Positions 1 through 7,942 of a DNA stretch of 64,000 nt are shown here, piece after piece. The translations under genes and the position numbers were made by a program. The stretch lies in contig NZ_BAAFZV010000001.1 in NCBI RefSeq assembly GCF_045866565.1, positions 372,001-436,000 of the forward strand, given 5' to 3'. Positions within the stretch are counted from its first letter, which is position 1. Each line of letters opens with the position of its first letter. This DNA comes from Cognatilysobacter claricitrinus (lineage in GTDB: Bacteria > Pseudomonadota > Gammaproteobacteria > Xanthomonadales > Xanthomonadaceae). The notes under the pieces are model-generated. The model was given only the letters and a program-made list of their open reading frames with translations. It had not been told where the DNA came from and did not search any database.

Positions 1-900
1 AGCGCCGGCCTCGGCGGCCGCGACCTGGCGCTCGTCCTGCTGATCTGCCTGGCGTGGGCAGGCAACTTCCTCACGTCCGCGCTCGCGCTGCGGGAGATTC
101 CGCCGTTCCTGTTTACGGCCCTGCGTTTCGCGATCCTCGGATTCGCGTTGCTGCCCTTCATCAAGCGCCCCGCCGAAGGCCAGTGGCCCCGACTGCTGAC
201 CGTCGCGCTGTGCCTGGGCGTGCTGCACTTCGGGTTGAGCTTCACCTCGCTCAAGCTCGCGGGCGACCTGTCGTCTCCCGCGATCGTGATGCAGAGCTAC
301 GTGCCGATGACCGCGCTGCTGGGCTGGTTCGTGCTTGGTGAGCGATTCGGATGGCGCACCTCGCTCGCGATCGCGGTGAGTTTCGGCGGCGTTCTCGTGC
401 TGGGCTTCGATCCGATCGTGCTCGACCATCCGGCGTCGCTGGTGTCGATGCTGATCTCCGCGGTGTTCCTCGCGACCGCCACCGTGCTGATGAAGCGCCT
501 GAAAGGTCTCGACGTGTTCAGCCAGCAGGGCTGGATCGCGCTGATCAGCATGCTGCCGTTGCTCGTGGTCAGCCACTTCGTTGAACCCGGCGCGATCGCG
601 AAACTGCCGCAGGTGTCGTGGGTCGGCTGGGTGGGCGCGGCGTACGCGGCGTTCGTGTCGTCGCTGCTCGGACACGGCCTCTACTACGTACTCGTGAAGC
701 GCCATCCGATCGCACAGGTCACGCCGTGGCTGCTGATCTCGCCAGTGCTGGCGGTGATTCTCGGCGTGCTGTTCTGGGGCGATCGACCGGGGCCGCGACT
801 GCTCGTCGGCGGCGCGATGGTGCTGGGCGGCGTGCTGATCATCGCGCTGCGCACGCTGGCGAAGTCGCGCGAGGTCGTGCGCGATCCGGTCGAAATCTGA
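1..900 (+). CDS. EamA/DMT-family transporter (5' end outside window)
   Basis: The reading frame is open from the first base and gives 299 residues before the stop, so the true start lies upstream. The product is almost entirely hydrophobic, with about nine to ten visible transmembrane segments arranged as two similar halves, the pattern of the EamA (drug/metabolite transporter) family. Recognisable pieces are a PFLFTALRFAILGFALLP segment in the first repeat and an AQVTPWLLISPVLAVILGVLFWGDRP segment's equivalent in the second, ending in a short charged tail. Family members export amino acids, small metabolites or drugs across the inner membrane; the substrate cannot be read from sequence. The next gene is convergent and its stop begins directly after this one, leaving no gap. 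Confidence 0.85.
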   Translation, partial: SAGLGGRDLALVLLICLAWAGNFLTSALALREIPPFLFTALRFAILGFALLPFIKRPAEGQWPRLLTVALCLGVLHFGLSFTSLKLAGDLSSPAIVMQSYVPMTALLGWFVLGERFGWRTSLAIAVSFGGVLVLGFDPIVLDHPASLVSMLISAVFLATATVLMKRLKGLDVFSQQGWIALISMLPLLVVSHFVEPGAIAKLPQVSWVGWVGAAYAAFVSSLLGHGLYYVLVKRHPIAQVTPWLLISPVLAVILGVLFWGDRPGPRLLVGGAMVLGGVLIIALRTLAKSREVVRDPVEI

Positions 901-1764
901 TCAGCCCGCGCGCGGGAACATCGACGCCTTCGGCGCGAATGCGCGCGGCGCATAACCGAACGCTTCGCGCGCCGGGGTCGCATCGAACACGAGGTCGCGC
1001 CGCATGCGCTCGATCGCGGCGTCGCCGAAACCCGTTGCAATGCCGCGCGACTGCGCCATCCGCACCGCGAACTCGAACACCGGCAGCGGCAGCTCGAGCA
1101 GGTGTGCGGGCGGTTCCAGCACGCGCAGGACGCGGCGCACCATGTCGCGATACGCGAGTGTCTCGCCGCCGGGCAGGTCGAACGCGCGATCGTGCGCGGC
1201 CGTCGCGCCGATGCAGTCGACCGCGGCGGCCGCGAGATCGCCGACGTGCACCGGCTGGCGCAGGCCGGTCGCTCGGCGGGGCAACGGAAACCAGCGCATG
1301 CGATGCGCGATGCGCGCGATGCGACTCAACGTGGCATCACGCGCGGCGCCGTAGACCAGCGTCGGGCGCAGGATGGTTACCGCTGCGGCGCGTTCGCGTG
1401 CGGTGGTCATCAACCGGTCTTCCGCGAGTTGCAGGCGTTGCGCGACATCGCGCTCGTCCGCATCGACCGAATGCTGTTTCACCACCACGCTGGTCGACCC
1501 GAATGCGATTACGCGCGATGCCTGCGGCGCGCCGCGTGCATACCAGTAGGAGAACGCATCGAGCGGGCCGCAACTCACGATCGCATCGACTTCAGCCGGC
1601 AGCGCCGGCATTGCATCGAAGGCGCCCTGCAGCCACGTCAGCCCGGGCTCGTCGCGCTGCGGATTGCGCGACACGGCGGTGATGCGCCAGCCGGCGTTGC
1701 GCAGGCGGTCGATGAGTGGCTCACCGATCTGCCCGGTGCCGCCGAACACCAGCGCGTGCCGCAT
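901..1764 (-). CDS. NAD(P)-binding atypical SDR / epimerase-like protein
   Basis: The protein has 287 residues and starts with a Rossmann nucleotide-binding strand and the glycine motif GGTGQIG at residues 8-14, as in NAD-dependent epimerase/dehydratases and atypical short-chain dehydrogenases. Later features of the extended SDR group are VIAFGSTSVV and ILRPTLVYGAARD. A full catalytic YxxxK is not evident, so it may be an atypical or non-catalytic NAD(P)-binding member. The ATG at 1764 was preferred over a start 36 bases upstream because it overlaps the nhaA stop as TGATG, implying translational coupling. Substrate unknown. Confidence 0.8.
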   Translation of the reverse strand: MRHALVFGGTGQIGEPLIDRLRNAGWRITAVSRNPQRDEPGLTWLQGAFDAMPALPAEVDAIVSCGPLDAFSYWYARGAPQASRVIAFGSTSVVVKQHSVDADERDVAQRLQLAEDRLMTTARERAAAVTILRPTLVYGAARDATLSRIARIAHRMRWFPLPRRATGLRQPVHVGDLAAAAVDCIGATAAHDRAFDLPGGETLAYRDMVRRVLRVLEPPAHLLELPLPVFEFAVRMAQSRGIATGFGDAAIERMRRDLVFDATPAREAFGYAPRAFAPKASMFPRAG

Positions 1765-2987
1765 CAGTGCATGCCTCGCGCCAACGCCGGCCGCAGCCAT
1801 GCGTATCCGAGCAACGCCGACAGCACCGATGCCGCAAGCACGCCCAGCACAGCCTCCTCGTAGCGCAGCGCGTCGTCATAGGCGAGCGATGCGATGAACA
1901 GGCTCATCGTGAACCCAATGCCGCACAGCAAGCCGAGGCCCAGCGTGGAGCGCACATCCATGCCCTCCGGCAAGCGCACCACGCCGAGCGCGCGCAGGCC
2001 GAGCGCCGCACCGGCGATACCGATCGGCTTGCCGACCACGAGTCCCAACACGATGCCGAGCGGCAACGCGTCGAACATGTCACCGATGGCGAGGCCACGC
2101 ACCGCCAGGCCGGCGTTCGCGAACGCGAACAGCGGCAGGATCGCGTACGCCACCCAGGGGTGCAGCGCGTGTTCCAGCGTCTCGAGCGCCGAATGCTCGA
2201 CTTCGTCGTCGATCGCATTGCGCTTGTCCACGTGCGGGATCATCAGGCCCGTCGCGACGCCGGCCAGCGTCGCGTGCACGCCGGACTTCAGCACGCAGAC
2301 CCAAAGCACCACGCCCAGCACCAGGTACGGCGTAAGTGCGGTCACGCGCAGGCGGTTCAGCACGAACATCGCGAGCAGCGCGAGCGCCGCGAAACCGAGC
2401 GCGAGCAGCGACATTCCATGCGAATAGAAGACCGCGATGATCAGGATCGCGATCAGGTCGTCGACCACTGCGATTGTCGACAGCAGGAGCTTCATGCCGA
2501 CCGGCACGCGCGGGCCCAGCAGTGCGAGCACGCCGAGTGCGAACGCGATGTCGGTCGCGGTGGGCACCGCCCAGCCGCGCATCGCACCGGCATCCCCGTG
2601 GTTGAACGCGACGAAGATCAATGCCGGCACCGCGACGCCGGCGACCGCGCACGCCAGCGGCAACATGAGCTGGCTACGCTCTGCGAGCTGCCCGCTGATG
2701 GCCTCGCGCTTGATCTCCAGCGCGACGAGCAGGAAGAAGATCGCCATCAGGCCGTCGTTGATCCACAGCAGCAACGGCTTGGCGAGGCCGATGTCCCCGA
2801 TGTGCACGGCGAACGGCATGCGCCGGAACGCATCGTAGGCGCCCGCAAGCGCTGAATTCGCGCAGACCATCGCGACCACCGCGGCGGCGATGAGCACGAT
2901 GCCGCCGGCCGCTTCCAACCGGAAGAAGTCGGCGAGCGCGCGCACCGCGCGCGGCCCGATGGCCGAAGGACTGCGCATTCCACCCAT
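1764..2987 (-). CDS. nhaA: Na+/H+ antiporter NhaA
   Basis: A 407-residue inner-membrane protein with about twelve hydrophobic segments, the usual NhaA length. It begins with the family-typical RLEAAGGIVLIAAA segment and carries the conserved VDDLIAI stretch, whose paired aspartates correspond to the ion-binding Asp pair of E. coli NhaA. The role is electrogenic exchange of internal Na+ or Li+ for external H+, protecting against salt and alkaline pH. A second in-frame Met lies three codons downstream; the first Met sits only a few bases from a -10-like TATACT, so the mRNA may be leaderless. The gene is coupled to the downstream epimerase-like gene. Confidence 0.95.
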   Translation of the reverse strand: MGGMRSPSAIGPRAVRALADFFRLEAAGGIVLIAAAVVAMVCANSALAGAYDAFRRMPFAVHIGDIGLAKPLLLWINDGLMAIFFLLVALEIKREAISGQLAERSQLMLPLACAVAGVAVPALIFVAFNHGDAGAMRGWAVPTATDIAFALGVLALLGPRVPVGMKLLLSTIAVVDDLIAILIIAVFYSHGMSLLALGFAALALLAMFVLNRLRVTALTPYLVLGVVLWVCVLKSGVHATLAGVATGLMIPHVDKRNAIDDEVEHSALETLEHALHPWVAYAILPLFAFANAGLAVRGLAIGDMFDALPLGIVLGLVVGKPIGIAGAALGLRALGVVRLPEGMDVRSTLGLGLLCGIGFTMSLFIASLAYDDALRYEEAVLGVLAASVLSALLGYAWLRPALARGMH

Positions 2988-2993
2988 GCGGCG

Positions 2994-3021
2994 AGTATAT
3001 CGACCGCGTTTGGTGCGTCAG
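2994..3021 (-). promoter_or_regulatory. candidate nhaA promoter
   Basis: Read on the minus strand, CTGACG (4 of 6 matches to the -35 consensus) is separated by 16 bases from TATACT (5 of 6 to -10). Transcription from it would start at or within a base or two of the nhaA ATG. The -35 box overlaps the stop of the upstream exchanger gene. Confidence 0.4.
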
Positions 3022-3983
3022 CGGTGCAGCAGGAGGATCTCGAAGACGATCCAGCCGAGCAGCGCGACGGCGAGCACCGCGCCTTCGCCGCGCGACACGC
3101 GCATGTCGCCGCGCACGATCGGCAGCATCAGCGCGCAGAACACGAACGCCGCCGGCAGCTCGTAACGCACGAACGACGCCGGGATCGTCAGGCCGTGCGC
3201 GAGCAGCGCCATGCCGCCCAGCACCAGCAGGATGTTGACCAGACTCGAGCCGATCACGTGGCCGGCGACAAGGTCGCCGTGGCCGCGACGCGCGGCACGC
3301 ACCGCGCCCGCCATCTCCGGCAGTGCGGTGCCGATCGCGACCGGCAACAGGCCGGTCACCAGCGGCGTCAGGCCGATCGCCTGGCCGAGCGCGGGCGCGT
3401 GCGCTACCAGGATCACCGCGCCGCAACCGAGGAACACCGCGGCGAGTACGACGAAGAGAAGATTGAGGCCGAGCGAACCGCCGGCCGGCGCCGCATTCTC
3501 GATCTGCCCATGCACTTCGGGTGCCTCGCTACCACCGCGCATCAGCTTGGCGACGAACACCACCACGAACGCGACCACCAGGATCACGCCGTCGAGCATC
3601 GAGAGACGCCCGTCGAGCGACATCAATAGCACCAGCGCCGTCGCCGCGAGCAACACCACCAGCAAATGCGCGAGCGCGCGCCAGCGCACCAGCACCGGCG
3701 TCACCATCGCGGCGACCGCGAGCGTCAGCCCGACGTTGACGACGTTGCTGCCCACCGCGTTACCCAGCGCGAGCTCGCCCTGCCCTTTGGCCACGGCATA
3801 GAAATTGACGACCAGTTCGGGAATGGACGTCGCCAGCGCGACGATCGCGATGCCGACCGCGAATGGCGGCCAACCGAGCCGTCGCGCCAGGCCCGCCGCG
3901 CCGCGGACGACGATGTCGCCGCCGATCGCCAGCAGTACGAGGGCGAGCAGGAACCACGACGCGGAATAGGAAAGGCTGGGCAT
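3018..3983 (-). CDS. calcium/sodium antiporter (CaCA family, YrbG-like)
   Basis: The 321-residue protein consists of two inverted repeats of about five transmembrane segments. The first alpha-repeat contains GIAIVALATSIPELVVNF and GNAVGSNVVN; the second contains the matching GTALPEMAGAV and GHVIGSSLVN. These are the ion-binding signatures of the Ca2+/cation antiporter superfamily, and length and layout match bacterial YrbG-like exchangers, which extrude Ca2+ in exchange for Na+ or H+. It lies 30 bases upstream of nhaA on the same strand, so the two may form a cation-homeostasis unit. Confidence 0.92.
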   Translation of the reverse strand: MPSLSYSASWFLLALVLLAIGGDIVVRGAAGLARRLGWPPFAVGIAIVALATSIPELVVNFYAVAKGQGELALGNAVGSNVVNVGLTLAVAAMVTPVLVRWRALAHLLVVLLAATALVLLMSLDGRLSMLDGVILVVAFVVVFVAKLMRGGSEAPEVHGQIENAAPAGGSLGLNLLFVVLAAVFLGCGAVILVAHAPALGQAIGLTPLVTGLLPVAIGTALPEMAGAVRAARRGHGDLVAGHVIGSSLVNILLVLGGMALLAHGLTIPASFVRYELPAAFVFCALMLPIVRGDMRVSRGEGAVLAVALLGWIVFEILLLHR

Positions 3984-3992
3984 GGGCGATCC

Positions 3993-4724
3993 TCAGGAAC
4001 AGCCTTCAACGTAGTCGACCTGCGGTGCGACGCCCGCATGCCATTCGGTGACCTTGCCCTTCGCATCGGTCTCGAACACCACCGCACCGCCGTCGCCGGT
4101 CACCTTCAGATACTTGCCGCCGTCGACGTACTTGTGCGGCGTTTCGGTGACGCGACCCGCGTAGAGGCGCTTGATGTCGTCGGCGCTCATGCCACGACGA
4201 CCGCCGCCCGGCGCCACTTCCTTGTCGTTGCCGACGTCGTAGCGGACGAACTTGCCGCCCTCGAACATGAAGGCGAAATACGACGGGGACTTGTTGCCGA
4301 CCGGGTTGAGGTAGGTGCAGGCGTTGCCGTTGACCTTGCCGTTGAGGTCACCGCCCCAGGCCTTCTTCGCCTGTTCGACGTTCATGCCGAACTTCATGTC
4401 GCCGTAGCCGTCGAAATGCGCGAGGCCGCTGGCCGGGGGCGTTTCGTCGGCCGGATGGAAGCCGCCCGGCGCGCTGGGATTCGGTTCGCCGACGGCGATG
4501 CCCTGCGCGCCCGCGGGCGGCGCGGACGATATGCTGTCCGGCGTCGGCGCGGCGGGCTCGTTGCGCACCGCCGCGTCGGCGGCGGCATGGTCGGCTTCCG
4601 AGGACGCATCGGTTGACGGCGCTGCGGGGGTCGACGTCGGGGACGTCGCCGCGCGGTCGTCCGCGGGGCGGCCCGAGCAGGCGCACAGTCCGGCGACCAG
4701 GATCAGCGACACGGCATGCTTCAT
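3993..4724 (-). CDS. predicted lipoprotein of unknown function
   Basis: A 243-residue protein starting at an ATG preceded by GGAGCG; a GTG four codons upstream is the alternative start. It has a signal peptide ending in the lipobox LCAC, then a low-complexity Ala/Ser/Thr/Pro linker to about residue 75, then a globular domain of about 150 residues rich in Gly, Lys and Tyr, ending in Cys-Ser. Cysteines in the domain (within NACTYLNP and at the end) could form a disulfide. I do not recognise the family. It is transcribed towards the Ca2+/Na+ exchanger, nine bases away, and is probably anchored in the periplasm. Confidence 0.75.
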   Translation of the reverse strand: MKHAVSLILVAGLCACSGRPADDRAATSPTSTPAAPSTDASSEADHAAADAAVRNEPAAPTPDSISSAPPAGAQGIAVGEPNPSAPGGFHPADETPPASGLAHFDGYGDMKFGMNVEQAKKAWGGDLNGKVNGNACTYLNPVGNKSPSYFAFMFEGGKFVRYDVGNDKEVAPGGGRRGMSADDIKRLYAGRVTETPHKYVDGGKYLKVTGDGGAVVFETDAKGKVTEWHAGVAPQVDYVEGCS

Positions 4725-4857
4725 GGAGCGCTCCACGCAGGGGTTCGCGGCAGCCTAGCCGGCGGCCGTGAATCCCTCGCGAAGCGGCGCTCGGCGTCAC
4801 GACGCGCACGTGCGATGGCCCGATCCCGGCGCGCGCCTCGCGTCATGCCGCGTCGGC

Positions 4858-6168
4858 TCAGCGCGCGTCGAAGTTCTTCTTCAGTCCGGACCAGCAGGCC
4901 TGGTAGTCGCGCTGGCGGTGCGCGGCGTCGATGGCCTGCTGCGTCGGGCGAATCACCATGCGCGCCTCGAACATGAAGGCCATCGTGCCCTTGACGACGT
5001 CCGGCTTCGACAGGTCGGCATTGCTGGCCTTGTCGAATGTCGCGGCGTCGGGGCCGTGGCCGGTCATGCAGTTGTGCAGCGACGCGCCGCCGGGCGAGAA
5101 GCCTTCGGCCTTGGCGTCGTACGCGCCATGGATCAGCCCCATGAATTCGCTGGCGATGTTGCGGTGGAACCACGGCGGACGGAACGTGTCCTGCGCCACC
5201 AGCCAGCGCGGCGGGAAGATCACGAAGTCCATGTTGCCGACGCCTGGTGTATCGCTCGGGCTGGTGAGCACCAGGAAGATCGACGGGTCTGGGTGGTCGA
5301 AGCTGATCGACCCGATAGTGTTGAAGCGGCGCAGGTCGTACAGGTACGGCACGTGGTTGCCGTGCCAGCCGACGACGTCGATGGGCGAATGACCGATGGC
5401 CGCGCGCCAGAGGTGCCCTTGGAATTTGGCGACCAGCTCGTAGTCGCCTTCGACATCCTCGAACGCGGCGTTAGGCGTGAGGAAATCGCGCGGATTGGCG
5501 AGGCCGTTGGAACCGATGGGGCCGAGGTCCGGAATGCGCAGGAACGCGCCGAAGTTCTCGCAGACGTAGCCGCGCGACGCGCCGTCGGGCAGCTTCACCG
5601 CGAAGCGGATGCCGCGCGGAATCACCGCGACCTGCTGTGGCTCCACGTCGAGCACGCCGAGTTCGGTTTCGATGTGCAGGCGGCCCTGCTGCGGCACGAT
5701 CAGCAGCTCGCCGTCGGCGTCGTAGAACCAGCGGCCCTGCATGTCGCCATTCGCCGCGTACATATGCACGCCGATGCCCGACTGCGATGCGGCGCAGCCA
5801 TTGCCGGCCATGGTGAACAGGCCATCGAGGAAATCGACCGACGCATCCGTCGGCAACGGCATCGGGCTCCAGCGCATCTGGTCGGGACTGACCGGGCCGG
5901 TGTCGAAATCGTTGTGGAACGTTTCCGACGCGCGACCTTCGTATCGCGCAAACGGGCCATGCATCGCCGCGGGCCGGATGCGATACAGCCAGCTGCGACG
6001 GTTGGCGTGGCGCGGCGCGGTGAACGCGGTGCCGGAGATCTGCTCGGCGTAGAGCCCGTGCGCGACGCGCTGCGGCGAGTTGCGGCCTTCCGGCAGCGTG
6101 CCGGCGCGCGCCTCGGTGGCGAATTCGTTGCCGAAGCCGGACTGGTAGCCGGTGGATTCAATCGTCAT
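4858..6168 (-). CDS. hmgA: homogentisate 1,2-dioxygenase HmgA
   Basis: The 436-residue enzyme opens the aromatic ring of homogentisate to maleylacetoacetate in tyrosine and phenylalanine breakdown. The N-terminus (TGYQSGFGNEFATEA) and the C-terminal metal site are diagnostic. His335 and Glu341 lie in HRNIASEFMG, and His371 follows His365 in LHNCMTGHG; these positions coincide with the Fe(II) ligands of the characterised human enzyme. hpd, whose product makes homogentisate, lies 61 bases upstream on the same strand, so the two probably form one operon. The next two enzymes of the pathway (maleylacetoacetate isomerase, fumarylacetoacetase) are not in the window. Confidence 0.97.
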   Translation of the reverse strand: MTIESTGYQSGFGNEFATEARAGTLPEGRNSPQRVAHGLYAEQISGTAFTAPRHANRRSWLYRIRPAAMHGPFARYEGRASETFHNDFDTGPVSPDQMRWSPMPLPTDASVDFLDGLFTMAGNGCAASQSGIGVHMYAANGDMQGRWFYDADGELLIVPQQGRLHIETELGVLDVEPQQVAVIPRGIRFAVKLPDGASRGYVCENFGAFLRIPDLGPIGSNGLANPRDFLTPNAAFEDVEGDYELVAKFQGHLWRAAIGHSPIDVVGWHGNHVPYLYDLRRFNTIGSISFDHPDPSIFLVLTSPSDTPGVGNMDFVIFPPRWLVAQDTFRPPWFHRNIASEFMGLIHGAYDAKAEGFSPGGASLHNCMTGHGPDAATFDKASNADLSKPDVVKGTMAFMFEARMVIRPTQQAIDAAHRQRDYQACWSGLKKNFDAR

Positions 6169-6229
6169 CGGAATGTTCCGTCGCGGATACGAAAGGCCCC
6201 TGCGAGCAGGGGCCGGTGGATCGTGTCGG

Positions 6230-7303
6230 TTACAGCACGCCGCGCTTCATCTGGTCGCGCTCGATGCTCTCGAACAGCGCTTGGAAGTTGCCTTCGCCAA
6301 ACCCTTCGTTGCCCTTGCGCTGGATGATCTCGAAGAAGATCGGGCCGAACGCGTTCTGGGTGAAGATCTGCAGCAGCTTGCGCTGCTTCGTTTCGAGATC
6401 GGCGTCGATCAGGATCGCGTTGCGACGCAGGCGCTCGACGTCCTCGCCGTGGTTCGGCACGCGCGCATCGATCACGTCGAAATAGGTGTCCGGCGTGTCG
6501 AGGAAGGCGATGTTCTTTTCGCGCATCGCTTCGATGGTCGAATAGATGTCGTCGGTGAACAGCGCGATGTGCTGGATGCCTTCGCCGTTGTAAGCGCGCA
6601 GGTATTCGTTGATCTGGCTCTTCTCGTCGCTCGATTCGTTGAGCGGGATGCGCACGACGCCGTCCGGCGCGGTCATCGCCTTCGACAGCAGGCCGGTCTT
6701 GGCGCCCTTGATGTCGAAGTAGCGGATCTCGCGGAAGTTGAACAGGCGCTCGTAGTAGTCCGACCACTTCTGCATGTTCCCGAGGAACAGGTTGTGCGTG
6801 AGGTGGTCGATGAAGGTCAGGCCGAAACCGCGCGGGTTCTGATCGACGCCCGGGATCGCGACGTAGTCCTCGTAGACGTTCGCGCCGTCGTCGATCAGGT
6901 ACAGCATGCAGTCGCCGATGCCGTTGATCTTGAGCGCATCGACCGCACCGACGCCATTGATTTCCTCACCGCCGTTCGAGGTTGCGTGCGCCAGCACCTC
7001 GGTAGTCGGCTTGGTGAAGCGGATCGCGAAGCCGCACGCGGACGGGCCGTGCGCTTCCGCGAACTTCGAGGCGAACGAGTTCGGCTCTTCGTTCAACAGG
7101 AAGTTGACGCCGCCCTGCCGGAACAGGGTGATCGCGCGGCTCTTGTGCTTGGCGACCGCCGTGAAGCCGAGGCGCTCGAGGTAGTCGCACATCGCGCCAC
7201 CCTGGCCTTCCGGCGCGGCGAATTCGACGAACTCGAACCCGTTGATGCCCATCGGGTTCTCGAACGTGGTGACCTGCATGCCGAGATTGGGCTGGGCGCT
7301 CAT
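6230..7303 (-). CDS. hpd: 4-hydroxyphenylpyruvate dioxygenase
   Basis: A 357-residue two-domain VOC-fold Fe(II) dioxygenase that converts 4-hydroxyphenylpyruvate to homogentisate. The three iron ligands are visible: His167 (FIDHLTHN), His245 (IQHIALFTDD) and Glu325 (GPIFFEIIQRKG). The ATG at 7303 is chosen because a GAGGA ribosome-binding site stands just upstream and the protein then begins MSAQPNLGMQ as in relatives; an in-frame start about 41 codons earlier would run through the promoter. Expression is probably controlled by the divergent MarR-family regulator through the palindrome at 7363-7380. Confidence 0.97.
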   Translation of the reverse strand: MSAQPNLGMQVTTFENPMGINGFEFVEFAAPEGQGGAMCDYLERLGFTAVAKHKSRAITLFRQGGVNFLLNEEPNSFASKFAEAHGPSACGFAIRFTKPTTEVLAHATSNGGEEINGVGAVDALKINGIGDCMLYLIDDGANVYEDYVAIPGVDQNPRGFGLTFIDHLTHNLFLGNMQKWSDYYERLFNFREIRYFDIKGAKTGLLSKAMTAPDGVVRIPLNESSDEKSQINEYLRAYNGEGIQHIALFTDDIYSTIEAMREKNIAFLDTPDTYFDVIDARVPNHGEDVERLRRNAILIDADLETKQRKLLQIFTQNAFGPIFFEIIQRKGNEGFGEGNFQALFESIERDQMKRGVL

Positions 7304-7358
7304 GGGGGAGTCCTCGCGAAAGAAATGGGGCGCCGGGCTTGCGGCGCGGGGTCGAAGC

Positions 7359-7387
7359 TTTATAGTTTCAGATGAAACTACTTGCAA
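7359..7387 (-). promoter_or_regulatory. hpd promoter
   Basis: On the minus strand TTGCAA (7387-7382) and TATAAA (7364-7359) are separated by exactly 17 bases. The spacer is almost entirely filled by the 18-bp palindrome. On the plus strand an overlapping promoter for the MarR gene can be drawn: TTGCGG at 7339-7344, 16 bases, TATAGT at 7361-7366. Confidence 0.55.
7363..7380. promoter_or_regulatory. 18-bp palindromic operator, likely MarR binding site
   Basis: The sequence TAGTTTCA-GA-TGAAACTA is a perfect 8-bp inverted repeat with a 2-bp centre. It lies midway between the divergent hpd and MarR genes, inside the hpd -35/-10 spacer and overlapping the plus-strand -10. Size, symmetry and AT-content fit the sites bound by dimeric MarR regulators, so binding would repress hpd-hmgA and the regulator itself. 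Binding is inferred. Confidence 0.65.
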
Positions 7388-7400
7388 GGCGCGACGCAGC

Positions 7401-7877
7401 ATGAGCCTGAACCGGGACGCCGCCACCCTCGACCTCGAGCACTTCCTGCCCTACCGGCTGTCGGTGCTGAGCAACCGCGTCAGCGGCGCGATCGCGCATA
7501 TGTATTCCGAGCGCTTCGGCCTCGGCGTCACCGAATGGCGGGTGATGGCGGTGCTCGGTCGCTACCCGGACCTGTCGGCCGGCGAGGTCGCGCAGCGCAC
7601 GGCAATGGACAAGGTGGCGGTGAGTCGCGCGGTCGCCGGGCTGGTCGAGGCGGGCCGGGTCGAGCGCGAGATCCACGACGACGATCGCCGCCGCTCGGTG
7701 CTGCGTCTGTCCGCCGAAGGCGTCGCCATCCACGACCAGGTCGCGCCACTGGCAATCGAATTCGAAAAGCGCCTGCTCGACGGCATGGCCGCGGACGAAC
7801 GCGACGTGCTATTCCGTTTGCTCGACCGCCTCGACGAACTGGAGCTGCGCGCGGAAGCGGATCTCGGGACGCGCTGA
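7401..7877 (+). CDS. MarR-family transcriptional regulator
   Basis: The 158-residue protein has the MarR layout: N-terminal dimerisation helix (FLPYRLSVLSNRVSGAIAHMY), winged helix-turn-helix (residues about 50-105, with EWRVMAVLGRYPDLSAGEVAQRTAMDKVAVSRAVAGL as separate helices and RREIHDDDRR-type wing residues) and C-terminal helices. The start follows the divergent promoter region; an earlier in-frame ATG would lie inside hpd. Its position next to hpd-hmgA and the intervening palindrome suggest a local repressor of tyrosine catabolism, possibly relieved by a pathway intermediate; the ligand is not evident from sequence. Confidence 0.9.
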   Translation: MSLNRDAATLDLEHFLPYRLSVLSNRVSGAIAHMYSERFGLGVTEWRVMAVLGRYPDLSAGEVAQRTAMDKVAVSRAVAGLVEAGRVEREIHDDDRRRSVLRLSAEGVAIHDQVAPLAIEFEKRLLDGMAADERDVLFRLLDRLDELELRAEADLGTR

Positions 7878-7897
7878 CGCAGCCCGATCGCGCAAAG

Positions 7898-7925
7898 AAA
7901 AAGGCGGCCCGGAGGCCGCCTTTTT
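7898..7925. terminator. bidirectional intrinsic terminator
   Basis: GGCGGCC-CGGA-GGCCGCC flanked by AAAAA on the left and TTTTT on the right gives a 12-bp stem with a 4-base loop. It works in either direction and separates the convergent MarR gene and POT transporter gene. Confidence 0.9.
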
Positions 7926-7942
7926 CGTGTCACGTACCGCGC

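Noticed and set aside
7242..7400. Earlier start of the MarR regulator inside hpd
   Set aside because: It would add 53 atypical residues and place the operator and promoter within the coding region.
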